Shown: positions 53,782-63,475 of the stretch, in pieces
Position numbering within the stretch: the stretch's first letter is position 1
Layout: every line of letters starts with the position of its first letter
DNA from: Peiella sedimenti
GTDB lineage: Bacteria > Pseudomonadota > Alphaproteobacteria > Caulobacterales > Caulobacteraceae
Assembly: GCF_030504955.1 (NCBI RefSeq)
Contig: NZ_JAUKTR010000001.1
Span: 683,501 to 747,500 of the forward strand
Direction of reading: 5' to 3'
DNA: 64,000 bases
Program-made: the position numbers and the translations under genes
Notes under the pieces: generated by a model
The model's input: the letters and a program-made list of their open reading frames with translations, nothing else
What the model was told of the DNA's origin: nothing
Database searches by the model: none

Positions 53782-54792
53782 TCACGTCTTGACCCGTATG
53801 GTGTCGCCAGCGCGCACCTTGAGCGCCTCAGCGGTCTCGCGGGTCAGAACGGCGGCGCTGTCGTCGATCAGCTGCACCTTCTGACGCACGGCGCGGAAGC
53901 TGGATACGCCACAGGTCGAGATCAGGGCCGGGAGCTCGGTCTCAACCTCGGCGGCGATCTCCACGCGCAGGGGCCGGGCGTCGCGCACGGTGCGGATGTC
54001 GTCCCGGCGGCAGGTCACGGTGGGGCCCGCGTCGAAAATGTCCACCAGGCCGTTGGGGCGGAAGCCTTCGCTCTCCAGCAGCGCCATGGCCGGCACGCCC
54101 TGGGGATGGACCTTGCCGATCACGGCGCGCGCGGGCTCGGGCAGGATTTCGACATAGATCGGATGGCGCGGCGCCAGGTCGAGGATGAACTGCTTGTCCG
54201 TCGAGCCGGTCATGTGGTCGGCCTCGTCGAACGGCATGGGGAAGAACTTGGACGCCACGTGGTCCCAGAAGGGGCATGCGCCGTCGGGCGTGAACACGCC
54301 GCGCAGCTCGGCAAGCACCGTCTCGGCGAAGAGGTCAGGCTGACAGCCGATCAGCATGTAGCGCGACTGACTGAGCAGCCGTCCGGCGCCGCCCTTGCGG
54401 CGGTCGGCCTTGAGGAACAGCGAGCCCACCTCGGACCACCCGGTGCACTCGTTGACCAGCATCAGCACGTGGTGCTGCAGCCGGATGTTCAGCGAGGGGC
54501 AGGACTGGCTGATTGGTGACAGGCGGAACGAGAAGAAGGGCCGTTTCAGACCCACCGCCGCCTTGACGCTGCACACGCCGTCGATGTCGCCGGTCTCGCT
54601 CTCTTCGAGCATGAGAGTGTACCAGCGTTCCTCGGGCGGGATGGTCTGCTCGAAGCTGGCGCGGGACAGCTCGAGCCGGTCGCTGAGGACGTCGGGGTCT
54701 TCAGGCAGGCTAGTGAAGCCGGGACCTGAGAGCAGAGCCAGCTCAAGCAGCGAATCCAGATCGCCGGGCAGGGCGGGGCGGACGACGAGCAC
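53782..54792 (-). CDS. astA: Arginine N-succinyltransferase
   Basis: This 336-residue GNAT-like enzyme transfers succinyl from succinyl-CoA to arginine, the first step of the AST pathway. It begins VVRPALPGDLDSLLELA and contains NECTGWSEVGSLFLKADRRKGGAGRLLSQSR (CoA-binding region) and PFDEADHMTGSTDKQFILDL. A single-subunit type is suggested. The GTG start overlaps the stop of the preceding hydrolase gene (TAGTG), with GGAG before it. Confidence 0.97.
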   Translation of the reverse strand: MLVVRPALPGDLDSLLELALLSGPGFTSLPEDPDVLSDRLELSRASFEQTIPPEERWYTLMLEESETGDIDGVCSVKAAVGLKRPFFSFRLSPISQSCPSLNIRLQHHVLMLVNECTGWSEVGSLFLKADRRKGGAGRLLSQSRYMLIGCQPDLFAETVLAELRGVFTPDGACPFWDHVASKFFPMPFDEADHMTGSTDKQFILDLAPRHPIYVEILPEPARAVIGKVHPQGVPAMALLESEGFRPNGLVDIFDAGPTVTCRRDDIRTVRDARPLRVEIAAEVETELPALISTCGVSSFRAVRQKVQLIDDSAAVLTRETAEALKVRAGDTIRVKT

Positions 54793-56042
54793 TAGAGGGT
54801 CTCCAGTCTGAGCGCCTTGAGGCGGTGGGCGTCGATCTCGCCGCCTGCCACCTTCATAAGGATCAGGGCCGACAGCTGGGCGCGCTCCACGAAGCTTTCG
54901 GGCCAGGCGAATTCCTGATCCGAGTGGATGTCGCCGCCGCGCACGCCGAGCGTGTCGATGTTGGGCAGGCCCGCCGCGTGCAGGTTGTTGCCTTCACAGA
55001 CGCCGCCGGAGGGCTTCCAGGCGATGGGCAGGCCGAGCGCCGCGCCCGCGCCCTCGACGGCGCGGCACAGCTCCGTCTGGGCGGCGTCCATGGGCTTGGG
55101 CGGACGGGTAAAGCCGCCGTGCAGATGCAGGTTGAGCCCCTCAAAGGGCGGCGATGCGACGATACGGTTCACCTCGGCGGTGATCCAGTCGGCGGAGGCC
55201 TTGTCGGGCACGCGCACGTTGAAGCGGACCACGGCGTTGTCGGCGACGACGTTCAGCGCCGAGCCGCCTGATATCTTGGAGACGTTGATCGTCACCTCGT
55301 CCCGCAGTCCGTTCAGGCCGTGCAGTTCCGCGGCGATCATGGCGGCGCCGGCGACGGCGTTGCGGCCCTCGTGGAAGGCGCGGCCCGCATGGGCGGCTTT
55401 GCCCCTGACCACGAGGTGGAAGTTGGCCGAGCCCTTGCGCGCCCCGGCCATGGAGCCGTCGGGCAGGGCGGGCTCGAAGGTCAGGCCCAAATGGCCCAGG
55501 GCGCCCAGACGCGCCAGCTCCTGGGCTGAGCCCGGAGAGCCGATCTCCTCGTCCGGCGACCACAGGACGGTCCAGCCGACGCGATCCTTGCCGGGGAAGG
55601 TCTCGAACGCTTCGAGCGCGCCGAACATGACCGAGATACCGCCCTTCATGTCGGCGATGCCCGGTCCCCACAGGGCCCCGTCGTCGCGCGTGCGAACGCT
55701 CTGGAACGCGGAGTCCGCTGGGAAGACGGTGTCGTAGTGGCCGGTCATCACCACCTGGACCGACGCCTCGGGCCGCAGGGTCAGGCGAAGGGCCGGCGGG
55801 CTGGGCGTATGCCGCGCCTCGCCCGCGTCGGTGATCTCCACCAGATCCGGCAGGGCGACGCGTTCGACGGCGCAGGGCAGGGTGGCGGCCAGCGCCTCCA
55901 GCGCCTCCAGCTGCCGCATCAGGCCGTCGTGATTGCGGCTGCCGGAGTTCTGGGCGCACCAGCCGACGGCCCGCTCGATCAGATCGGGGCCGCGCTGGGC
56001 CAGCCTGTCGAGGACGGCTTGTTCCTGGGGCAGAATCCGCAT
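54792..56042 (-). CDS. M20 family metallo-hydrolase, probable succinylglutamate desuccinylase role
   Basis: This 416-residue di-zinc amidohydrolase is of the M20/DapE/ArgE/carboxypeptidase G2 type. Metal ligands are in VVMTGHYDTVFP (His and the paired Asp), GPGIADMKGG (bridging Asp) and SPDEEIGS (Glu), and a dimerisation domain carries GKAAHAGRAFHEGRNAV. It opens the operon and overlaps the astA start. The usual astE (an M14-type desuccinylase) is absent from the operon. This enzyme, which hydrolyses N-acyl amino acids in its family, is a reasonable stand-in for the last step. That is inference. ATG 56042 is preferred to an earlier codon. Confidence 0.85.
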   Translation of the reverse strand: MRILPQEQAVLDRLAQRGPDLIERAVGWCAQNSGSRNHDGLMRQLEALEALAATLPCAVERVALPDLVEITDAGEARHTPSPPALRLTLRPEASVQVVMTGHYDTVFPADSAFQSVRTRDDGALWGPGIADMKGGISVMFGALEAFETFPGKDRVGWTVLWSPDEEIGSPGSAQELARLGALGHLGLTFEPALPDGSMAGARKGSANFHLVVRGKAAHAGRAFHEGRNAVAGAAMIAAELHGLNGLRDEVTINVSKISGGSALNVVADNAVVRFNVRVPDKASADWITAEVNRIVASPPFEGLNLHLHGGFTRPPKPMDAAQTELCRAVEGAGAALGLPIAWKPSGGVCEGNNLHAAGLPNIDTLGVRGGDIHSDQEFAWPESFVERAQLSALILMKVAGGEIDAHRLKALRLETL

Positions 56043-56147
56043 CGGGGCGGACCCTAGTCGGGGCGGACGCAAAGGTGAAGGTGGCGCGGGGCTTCCTCGA
56101 CACGGCGGCGCGATCTAGGCTCCGTCCCTCAACTGGGAGAACTGACG

Positions 56148-56657
56148 ATGACCTGGCTGCAAGCCATGAACCCGAACGCGCCGATCAACAGCGAGGCCGA
56201 CGCCCTGAAGGCCGGCCGAGCCAGCGCCATTTCGATCTTCATCGGCGTGATCGTAGGGCTGGTCAGCGCCGCGTGGTCCTTCATGCAGGCGGATGAATTG
56301 GCGGCGCAAGCGGCGCAGGGCGCCGACCCCGCCACCGCCGAGGTCATGGCCGCCAGCGTGCAGGCGGGTCTGTGGATGGGCGTGGGCCTGGTTGTGATCC
56401 AGCTGATCTTCGCTGTGGTTCAGTGGCGCGATCCCAAGAAGTTCATCGCCATCCTGTTCATCATCCTGATCATTCTTGGCCTGCTCTCGACGCTGGCGAC
56501 GCCGATGCTCGCCCAGTCCATGCCGAACATGCCGGCGACGCCCCTGTGGCAGGTAGCCCTGTCGGTGGTGATCATGGTGATCCAGCTGGTGCTGCACATC
56601 GCGGGTCTGCGGGGCATCAAGCGGCTTGACGATATGCAGATGGCCGCCTCTCGCTGA
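56148..56657 (+). CDS. Four-helix membrane protein of unknown function
   Basis: This 169-residue protein has about four membrane helices (near residues 26-46, 75-92, 99-122 and 132-150). The loop between the first two is Ala-rich and acidic. No family signature is recognised. The ATG follows GGGAG. It is divergent from the ast operon and converges on tamB, 12 bases apart. Confidence 0.7.
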   Translation: MTWLQAMNPNAPINSEADALKAGRASAISIFIGVIVGLVSAAWSFMQADELAAQAAQGADPATAEVMAASVQAGLWMGVGLVVIQLIFAVVQWRDPKKFIAILFIILIILGLLSTLATPMLAQSMPNMPATPLWQVALSVVIMVIQLVLHIAGLRGIKRLDDMQMAASR

Positions 56658-56669
56658 GGCCGGCCGAAG

Positions 56670-59600
56670 TCAGCGAACGGGGACGGTACGCGTGCGCTCC
56701 CGGCGGTTTCGGCCGGGGCGCTCGCTCTCACGGCGCCAGCGGATGGAGAGGCGATTGTCGCCGTCGCCGCTGAGGCGTGAGACCACGGCGACGTTGCGGC
56801 GCGCGCGCCACTCGACCTGAACCGCCGCCCCTTCGGCCCCACCGATGATCTCGAAATAGACGTCGTCGGACAGGTACTTGCCGCCGGCTATGGTCATGCC
56901 TGAGGCCTCGCCGCCGAAGGACAGGCGGTCCAGTCCCGCGAACTCACGCAAATTGCCCAGGACGTCGAAGCCGCCGCCGCCGGCCAGGGAGGCCACGCTT
57001 GAGGCCAGTTGCGCCGCCTCGAGGGCCGATAGCTGCGAGGCGGATCGGCCGAACAGGACCTGGGCCAGGATCTCGTCCTGGGGCAGGGACGGCGTCGAGC
57101 CCAGGGTGATGATGGGCCGCGCCGCCGTGCCGGAGACGCGCACCTCGGCGGTCAGGGTCGGGTCCTCGCGAACGGCGCGCAGGTCCAGCCGGATGTTGTT
57201 GGGGTCGGTCGACAGGCTGACCGAGCCGCGCTCGTCGATGATGAAGCGCTTGCCCGCGAACTCGTAGTCGCCCCGGATCACATTGGCCCGCCCGGTCAGG
57301 ATGGGATCGCTGAGCGTACCGCGCACCCGCGCGTTCAGAGACATCTCGATGTCGAGCCCCCGTCCGCGAAGGTAGATTTCATCGTCCGCGCGCAGGGTCA
57401 CGTCCAGCGCCATGTCGAAGCCGCGGCCCCGTGGGCGCTCGCGCGGCTCCTCGTCGCCACCGGGCCGATTGATCTCCACGACGTCCAGAGTCACGACACC
57501 CGAGGGCGTGGGCAAGTCGGCGGAAATTTCAGCGCGGTTCACCTCGAGCCTGCCCTCCAGGCTGATGCGACCGTCGCGTCCACGCGTGACGGTGATGGGG
57601 CCGGTGGCCTGGGCCTCGGCCAGGTCGTTGTCGATGACCTTGAAGCTGGTCAGCTGCAGGGTGAGGTTCGAAGCTGATCCCTCACGCAGGCCCAGACGCC
57701 CTGAACCCGTCGCGCGGCCACCGTCGCCGTCGCCGGCGGAGAAGGTCTCAAGGGTGGCGGAGCCCCGGTCGAAGGTGGCGCTGGCCGTCACATCGGTCAG
57801 GGTCAGGCCCGTGGCGGCGTCCCGGAAACGTCCTTGCGTCAGGTCGAGGCGCCCGTCCAGCTCCGGCGCGATCAGGGTGCCGCCGATGGCGGCCCGCCCA
57901 TTGACCTGGCCCGACAGGCTGCGCTCACCACCCAGAACCAAGTCCCAGATGGGCTGGATTTCACCATTGAGGGTCACCTGGCCCCGGATCGGCGCGTCCC
58001 GAGCCACGGCCAGCCGAAGCGGAGCCGCCGAGGCGCGCACAGGCAGGCTGAGCTCCAGTTCGGAGCGAGCGTCGCCGCCATTAGCGGCGGTGGCCGTGAT
58101 CTCAAGCCGGTTGTTCAGCAGGATGGCCTCGACGTTGGCGTCCACATTCACGCCCGGACCGGTGTCGCGACTGCGCGCGTCCTGGAGTTGGGCGGTGACC
58201 GACCCCGAAAGGTCGTCGCCGCGCCCGCGCAGTGACACCCGGCCCGTGATGCGTCCACGCAGATCGGGCGTCAGGGAGGCCAGATCGACACTGGACAGGT
58301 CAGCCTGAAGCACGGCCCCCTGCTGGTCCTGGCGCAGCTCGCCGATCAGGGCGCCGCCCCCCACCTCCAGATTGGCGCGCACCACGCGCCCGCCGTCGGC
58401 CAGGGCGAAGACCGCCGGCGCGCGCGTGCGGAAGGCGATGTCGCGGATCCGGCCCGAACCCTCCAGAGCCACGCTCTGAGCCTGGCCCTGGCGCGAATAG
58501 AGGCCTGTGCCTTCGAAAATCACCGGCGTGGCGCCGCGCACGTCCGCACTGACTCGGAAGGGCAGACGCTCCAGCGTGCCCTGACCTTGCAGGGACAGGC
58601 GGCGGATGTGTGTGTCGGACCCGGCCAGACGCACGTCGGTGGCGCGCACATCGACCATGGCCTGGGCGTCGCCGCGCGACCCGCTCAAGCGGATCACGCC
58701 ATCGGCCTGTCCCGAGGTGATGAAGGCGCCGGGCCGCGCCGTGAAGGTCAGGTCGGCGCTTGAGGGCGTGCGGCCGTTCAGGGCCACGTCGCCCTGGGCC
58801 ACGACCCCGCCGGCCGCCACATCCAGATTGTTGAGGGCGACGCCGCCGCCGCCGAAGCGGAAGTCGGACGAGGCGCGCGCCGGGCCGTAGCGGCTGTCGG
58901 CGGTGAGCACGAAGCGCCCATCCGAGCCGTTGGCGCCGCGCCGGAATCTCAAGGTCAGATCGGCGTCTGTGAGGGGTAGCGGGCCAGCGTCCAAGCGCGA
59001 GATATTCGCCGTCAGGTCGATGATGGGCCGGTTCAGCGTCCCGGTCAGCGCGCCCTGGCCCGACGCCTCACCCACGACTTCGATGGGTCCGATCCCGAAC
59101 GGCCCACTGGCGTCCCAGTCCAGCAGCAGCCGCGTGTCGCGCCCGCCCAGACCCAGAAAGCCGCGCGCGCCCAGGCGACCGGACTGCCCCGTCAGCTCCG
59201 ACTGGCTGATGGCCAGGCGGCCTTCGCTGAGCACGCCCTGTCCGCGCAGACGCGGCGTCTCGCCCAATAGGCGGTCGAGTTGCGCCATGCCCGTATGGAG
59301 GCGGCGGCCGCGTGCATCGATGCGGAAGCTCCAGGGGTTCTGACTACGCTTCGAGGCGCTGAAATCCAGATCCAAGCGACCTGAACCCGCCCGGCGGATG
59401 CGGGAGAAATCCTCGACGATGGCGTCGCCCTGGAAGCTGAGGGCGCCCGTCACGCCGCGAGATCCTCTGCCGTCCAGATGGAAGGCCGAGCCGTCGAGGA
59501 TGACGCGCTCAAAGAGGGTCCGCCCGTCCGCCAGTCGGGCGCCTTGGAACTGCAGCCGCGGCTGGGCGCCCAACAGACCGCCGATCACGCCTCGGGCGCG

Positions 59601-60878
59601 TCCGCCGTCAGCACGCAGGTCAGCGTCCACGTCGAAGCGGCCGTTGCGGGCGATGATCTCGACCGGGCCGGTCACAACGTCCGCTTGATACCCAGCCAGT
59701 TGGACCTGGGCCAGGGTCGTACGGCCAACGAACCGCCAGCGATCAGGCTCGCCGCGCCAGAGCCCATTGAGGGAGGCGGGCCCGGCGATGTTCTGACCCG
59801 ACAGGCGCGCCAGGTTCGGCGTGGAAGCGCGCAGGGTGAGCCCCTGGGACGAACGGCGCGTCTGGCGATTGATAAGTCCCTGGGCCCGTGTGGTCAGGTT
59901 GTCGGCGCGCAGCACCCAGCCGACCGCATAGATGTCGCCGCGCTGGTGAATCGCCGCCATGCCGAAGCGCGCCTCGCGGCCCAGCCGCTCCGCGAAGGGC
60001 TCCAGCAGGTCCGAGCCCTCGAAGACCATGCGCCCCGAGACGCGCGCGCCCTCGTCGTCCCAACGTCCCTGGGCGTAGAGCGGTGTGAACCGGCCGCTGC
60101 GCACGATGGCGTTCAATCGCCGGTCGTCCAGGGTGATGTTCATCAGGAAGGGCTCGTCGGGCGAGAAGCCGAAGGCGCCGGCGATGGGGCCGCCCCGGGC
60201 TTCGTGCGCGCGGGCGTTCAGCTCGATGGGCGCGTCCTCCCCCAAGGCGAAGGTCGCCTCCAGCCGATCGCCCGGCCTCGTGACGCTGACCGCCCGGAAC
60301 TGGCCCCGCCGGTCGCCGACGCGCGTCAGCTCAAGCGCGCCATCGACGTTGAAGCGCCCATACTCCTGGGAGAAGTTCTCGAACAGTTCGACCTCGGCGC
60401 GAAACCGGTCGATGTCGATGCCCAGCGGCAGGGGTCCCGGCGGCTCTAGCCGGGGCTCCACCTCGGGACGCCTCAGCACCTGTAGCTTGCGGACGGTGAT
60501 GTCGGTGGCGTGAAAGCGACGCGTGACCAGCGCCCAGTAGCTCCAGTCCACGCGGACATCCCGAGCGTCCAGCCAGACGCCCTGGGCGTCGGTGACGGTC
60601 ACGCGCTCAAGCGTGAAATCGTCCCAGAGGTCGCCCCGCAGGCCATAGACGTTGATGCGCCCGTAGCGGCCCAGTTTCTTGCCGGCGACGAAGGTTTGCA
60701 CCAAGTCGCGGCCCGCGGGCGACAGCACCGCCAGTCGGCCGCCGACAAGCACGACCACCACCAGGGCAGCCAGCACGGCCAGCACGATCCCAGCCCACCA
60801 AAGCAGGCCGCGCTTCACCTTTGCCTTGGTTTCGGCTTCGGCGGGCGTCTCAGCAGGCTGTTCGGCGGGCTCTGTCAA
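56670..60878 (-). CDS. tamB: Translocation and assembly module TamB (DUF490)
   Basis: About 1402 residues form an AsmA-like bridge protein. It is anchored in the inner membrane by one N-terminal helix (WAGIVLAVLAALVVVVLVGG). A very long beta-helical repeat region spans the periplasm, and the C-terminal DUF490 domain ends with LGNLREFAGLDRLSFGGE and GGKYLSDDVYFEI, the family hallmark. With TamA it moves or inserts envelope components, probably including phospholipids and outer-membrane proteins. The start is a TTG overlapping the tamA stop (TTGA), giving tight coupling. No truncation is seen. Confidence 0.95.
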   Translation of the reverse strand: MTEPAEQPAETPAEAETKAKVKRGLLWWAGIVLAVLAALVVVVLVGGRLAVLSPAGRDLVQTFVAGKKLGRYGRINVYGLRGDLWDDFTLERVTVTDAQGVWLDARDVRVDWSYWALVTRRFHATDITVRKLQVLRRPEVEPRLEPPGPLPLGIDIDRFRAEVELFENFSQEYGRFNVDGALELTRVGDRRGQFRAVSVTRPGDRLEATFALGEDAPIELNARAHEARGGPIAGAFGFSPDEPFLMNITLDDRRLNAIVRSGRFTPLYAQGRWDDEGARVSGRMVFEGSDLLEPFAERLGREARFGMAAIHQRGDIYAVGWVLRADNLTTRAQGLINRQTRRSSQGLTLRASTPNLARLSGQNIAGPASLNGLWRGEPDRWRFVGRTTLAQVQLAGYQADVVTGPVEIIARNGRFDVDADLRADGGRARGVIGGLLGAQPRLQFQGARLADGRTLFERVILDGSAFHLDGRGSRGVTGALSFQGDAIVEDFSRIRRAGSGRLDLDFSASKRSQNPWSFRIDARGRRLHTGMAQLDRLLGETPRLRGQGVLSEGRLAISQSELTGQSGRLGARGFLGLGGRDTRLLLDWDASGPFGIGPIEVVGEASGQGALTGTLNRPIIDLTANISRLDAGPLPLTDADLTLRFRRGANGSDGRFVLTADSRYGPARASSDFRFGGGGVALNNLDVAAGGVVAQGDVALNGRTPSSADLTFTARPGAFITSGQADGVIRLSGSRGDAQAMVDVRATDVRLAGSDTHIRRLSLQGQGTLERLPFRVSADVRGATPVIFEGTGLYSRQGQAQSVALEGSGRIRDIAFRTRAPAVFALADGGRVVRANLEVGGGALIGELRQDQQGAVLQADLSSVDLASLTPDLRGRITGRVSLRGRGDDLSGSVTAQLQDARSRDTGPGVNVDANVEAILLNNRLEITATAANGGDARSELELSLPVRASAAPLRLAVARDAPIRGQVTLNGEIQPIWDLVLGGERSLSGQVNGRAAIGGTLIAPELDGRLDLTQGRFRDAATGLTLTDVTASATFDRGSATLETFSAGDGDGGRATGSGRLGLREGSASNLTLQLTSFKVIDNDLAEAQATGPITVTRGRDGRISLEGRLEVNRAEISADLPTPSGVVTLDVVEINRPGGDEEPRERPRGRGFDMALDVTLRADDEIYLRGRGLDIEMSLNARVRGTLSDPILTGRANVIRGDYEFAGKRFIIDERGSVSLSTDPNNIRLDLRAVREDPTLTAEVRVSGTAARPIITLGSTPSLPQDEILAQVLFGRSASQLSALEAAQLASSVASLAGGGGFDVLGNLREFAGLDRLSFGGEASGMTIAGGKYLSDDVYFEIIGGAEGAAVQVEWRARRNVAVVSRLSGDGDNRLSIRWRRESERPGRNRRERTRTVPVR

Positions 60879-62689
60879 AACGCCTGGCCTATGCTGATGT
60901 AGAGCTGGAAGGCCGCGTCGCCTTCGCGCTTGTCCAGCGGGATGGCGATATCCGCCCGGATCGGACCGAACGGAAGATGATAGCGCACGCCCGCGCCGAC
61001 AGCCCACTGCACCCCGTCGAAGCCGGCGAAGCTGCTCTCACCCACCGTGCCCCCGTCGATGAAGGCGACCGCGCCCCATCGCTCACCTATGCGGCGGCGC
61101 ACCTCCAGCGAGGTCTCGATCAGCGACAGGCCGCCCTGGGGGGTGCCGTCGGGCAGGCGAGGTCCGACGCTCTGGAACTCGTAGCCCCGGATGGATCCGC
61201 CGCCGCCCGCGAAGAAACGCCGGTCGCTGGGGACATCCCCAACGCCGTCGGCCCCCGCGATGGACCCGGCGCGGATGCGCCCGGCGACCACGGTGTCGCC
61301 CTGCTCATCCAGCGGCAGATAGGCGCTGACCTGGCCGGCGGCCCGAAGGAAAGCCAAGCTTGTGTCGCCGCCCACTAGGGTCGGCTGCAGATCCAGGCTG
61401 GCGCGCCAGCCCTGCGTCGGGTCAAGCGGGTCGTTCGACCTGTCCAGCGTCGCCGAGCCGCGCAGGGTCGCGATGTAGAGGGTACGCTCGCGTGGAACCG
61501 GATTGCCCAGCGAGTCAAAGGTGATGTCCTCGTACTGCCCCGCCTCCAGGGCCGCGCCGTACGAGTAGAACGAGGTCGGCCCGAACCGCTGGGTCAGATC
61601 GGCCGAGGCCAGCAGGCCGCGGCGGTTATAGGCGTCGGTCTCTTCGTCCACGACGGCGGCCGACAGCTTCAGCGTCCGTCCGGGCCGACGCCAGTGCGGC
61701 AAGGACAGGGTCGCTCCGATGCGGCTGTCGATCTCGGCCAGGCGCAGGTCGAAGCGCAGGGTATCGGCGCGGCCGAAGCGGTTGCGCCAGGTCCAGGCGG
61801 CGTCGACGCCCACGCCCTCGCTGGTGGACCAGCCCACGCCCGCTTCCAATACGCGTGCGGGCTGATCCCGCAGGCCGACGACGATGGGCCGCAGGCCTTC
61901 GGCGTTCGTCTCGGAAGGCGGACTCAAGGCGACGGTGACGGAATCATAGACTCCGGTCTCCGTTAGCCGGCGCTCAAGCTCGGCGACATCCTCGGGATCA
62001 TAGACCTCGCCTTCGCGCCACGGGGCGAGGCCTGCGACCCACTGGGGATTGGTCGGCCCCTGGGTGCGCAGCGTCACCCCGTCCAGCCGCACCAGGGGGC
62101 CGGATGCGATGCGGTAGGTGGGTGTCAGCGTATTGTCGGCGTGATCGACCACGACCCGGCGGGCGCCGGCGCTGGCGTCGGCATATCCCTGGCGTGTCAG
62201 GACCGCGACGATGCGGCCCTCAGCGGCGACAACATCGGCGGCGCGGCCAGGCTCGCCGGGCTCAAGCTCAATGGCCTCCCTGGCGGCGGCGGCCGCCCCG
62301 GCTTCAGGCGGCGGTTCCGTCCACTCGACCGCGGGGTCGGCGATCAGGAAGCGAGGGCCCGGCTGAACGTCGATGTAGGGGAGGGCGGGGTCCGCCTCGG
62401 TGATGTCGGGCGTGACTGTCGAGGCGTAATAGCCTTCCGAGCGCAGGACGGCGGTGGCGTCCTCGGCGGCGGCGCGGGCGCGTCGGCGCGCCTGAAACCG
62501 GTTGTCGGGCGCATCATCGGTCTCGCCGACAGCGTTTTCGATTCGCTCGCGCAGATCGTCGGGGAGTTCGCCCCGCACCTCGGCCTTGGGCGCAGCCACG
62601 GCCGCCTGAGTCGACAGCGTCAACGCAGCCGACATCGCCGCCGTAAGCGCCGCGCGTCTCGTACGGATGGGTGCCCCCGATCGCCTCAT
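60875..62689 (-). CDS. tamA: Outer-membrane assembly protein TamA
   Basis: This 604-residue Omp85-family barrel has a signal peptide (LTAAMSAALTLSTQAAVA) and POTRA domains over roughly residues 45-290 (RIENAVGETDD onwards). A 16-strand barrel follows, with the conserved RRFFAGGGGSIRGYEFQS loop (the family (V/I)RG(F/Y) motif) and a C-terminal phenylalanine (YISIGQAF). It partners TamB, which follows it. ATG 62689 is used because it carries the signal peptide. A TTG at 62701 would add four residues. Confidence 0.94.
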   Translation of the reverse strand: MRRSGAPIRTRRAALTAAMSAALTLSTQAAVAAPKAEVRGELPDDLRERIENAVGETDDAPDNRFQARRRARAAAEDATAVLRSEGYYASTVTPDITEADPALPYIDVQPGPRFLIADPAVEWTEPPPEAGAAAAAREAIELEPGEPGRAADVVAAEGRIVAVLTRQGYADASAGARRVVVDHADNTLTPTYRIASGPLVRLDGVTLRTQGPTNPQWVAGLAPWREGEVYDPEDVAELERRLTETGVYDSVTVALSPPSETNAEGLRPIVVGLRDQPARVLEAGVGWSTSEGVGVDAAWTWRNRFGRADTLRFDLRLAEIDSRIGATLSLPHWRRPGRTLKLSAAVVDEETDAYNRRGLLASADLTQRFGPTSFYSYGAALEAGQYEDITFDSLGNPVPRERTLYIATLRGSATLDRSNDPLDPTQGWRASLDLQPTLVGGDTSLAFLRAAGQVSAYLPLDEQGDTVVAGRIRAGSIAGADGVGDVPSDRRFFAGGGGSIRGYEFQSVGPRLPDGTPQGGLSLIETSLEVRRRIGERWGAVAFIDGGTVGESSFAGFDGVQWAVGAGVRYHLPFGPIRADIAIPLDKREGDAAFQLYISIGQAF

Positions 62690-62834
62690 GCCCGCCTTCA
62701 AGCTCCGCCCGGACGGGCGCCCTTAAGGTCCAGAACAGGCGGCGAGCTTGACGGTTCCACCGTACCCCGCCGCCCGGCCGCTGTTGGCCCAGGAAGCGGG
62801 CCGGATCAAGGCGCGGCCGTTTCCCCGTCGGAAC

Positions 62835-63098
62835 TCAGTAGAAGAGGGTGTCGCTGTCCGGCTGAACGCTCTCGGCCGAATCGCGATCGGTCGGCAGTTC
62901 GCGCTCCTGAGGGGGCGTATCCGTGGGAGCGGGAGCCGCCGATGCGTCCGCCTCAGCCTCGGTTCCTGCGGCGTCCAGACCGGCCTCGGCGGCCGTCGGC
63001 GGCACCTGCTCAGGCAGAGGGTCCATGTCGGCGGGCTCTTCGCAGGCGGCGACGCTCAGCATCATCGCGGCGGCGGCGGCCTTAAGGATCAGTCTCAT
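62835..63098 (-). CDS. Small acidic lipoprotein
   Basis: This 87-residue protein has a lipobox (MMLSVAAC) followed by a low-complexity Ala/Asp/Glu/Pro/Thr chain to the C terminus (DTLFY). No fold is recognised. The ATG follows GGGGAG. It is 145 bases upstream of tamA on the same strand, so it could share the tam promoter. It resembles the lipoprotein at 36.9-37.2 kb in style (lipobox plus acidic low complexity) but not clearly in sequence. Confidence 0.6.
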   Translation of the reverse strand: MRLILKAAAAAMMLSVAACEEPADMDPLPEQVPPTAAEAGLDAAGTEAEADASAAPAPTDTPPQERELPTDRDSAESVQPDSDTLFY

Positions 63099-63225
63099 CG
63101 GGCTCCCCATCGGGCGTATGGCCAAGCTTTGTGGCCGGGGTGGAGATTGGCGCGGGACGCGCGCCGGTCAAGCGCACGGAGGGGCCGGCCGGTTCCAATC
63201 CCGTTCGGCGTTGCCGCAAAGCCGC

Positions 63226-63253
63226 TTGCGGCGACAGGGCCTCATCCCTATGG
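63226..63253 (+). promoter_or_regulatory. Probable tRNA-Lys promoter
   Basis: TTGCGG at 63226-63231 and CCTATG at 63248-63253 are separated by 16 bases and lie just upstream of the tRNA. The -35-like half fits the TTGNCG-type preference of Caulobacter housekeeping promoters. The match is approximate. Confidence 0.35.
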
Positions 63254-63270
63254 TCCGCGCCCGTCGCGGC

Positions 63271-63347
63271 GCGCCCCTAGCTCAGCCGGTTAGAGCACCT
63301 GACTTTTAATCAGGGGGTCCTGGGTTCGAGTCCCAGGGGGCGTACCA
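63271..63347 (+). tRNA. tRNA-Lys (anticodon TTT)
   Basis: The 77-base cloverleaf includes an encoded CCA. The acceptor arms are GCGCCCC and GGGGCGT (ending in a G1-T72 wobble), the D arm GCTC/GAGC, and the anticodon stem CCTGA/TCAGG with loop CTTTTAA. The variable GGGTC and T arm CTGGG/CCCAG around TTCGAGT follow. The discriminator base is A. All stems fold without gaps. Confidence 0.97.
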
Positions 63348-63475
63348 ACTTTCAACGATTTAGCGACGTTGGTTGAAGCGCGGCCAGAGCTGCTCTTGCG
63401 GACGCCGATCCCCGAGACCGCTTCGGCGAAAGGACTCCGCTCAGGCCGCCGCATACGGTAGAAGGGCTTATGTCC

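Noticed and set aside
56670..60878. Giant adhesin or polyketide-like gene
   Set aside because: The long beta-rich protein has a single N-terminal helix, a DUF490 C terminus and a tamA neighbour, so it is TamB.
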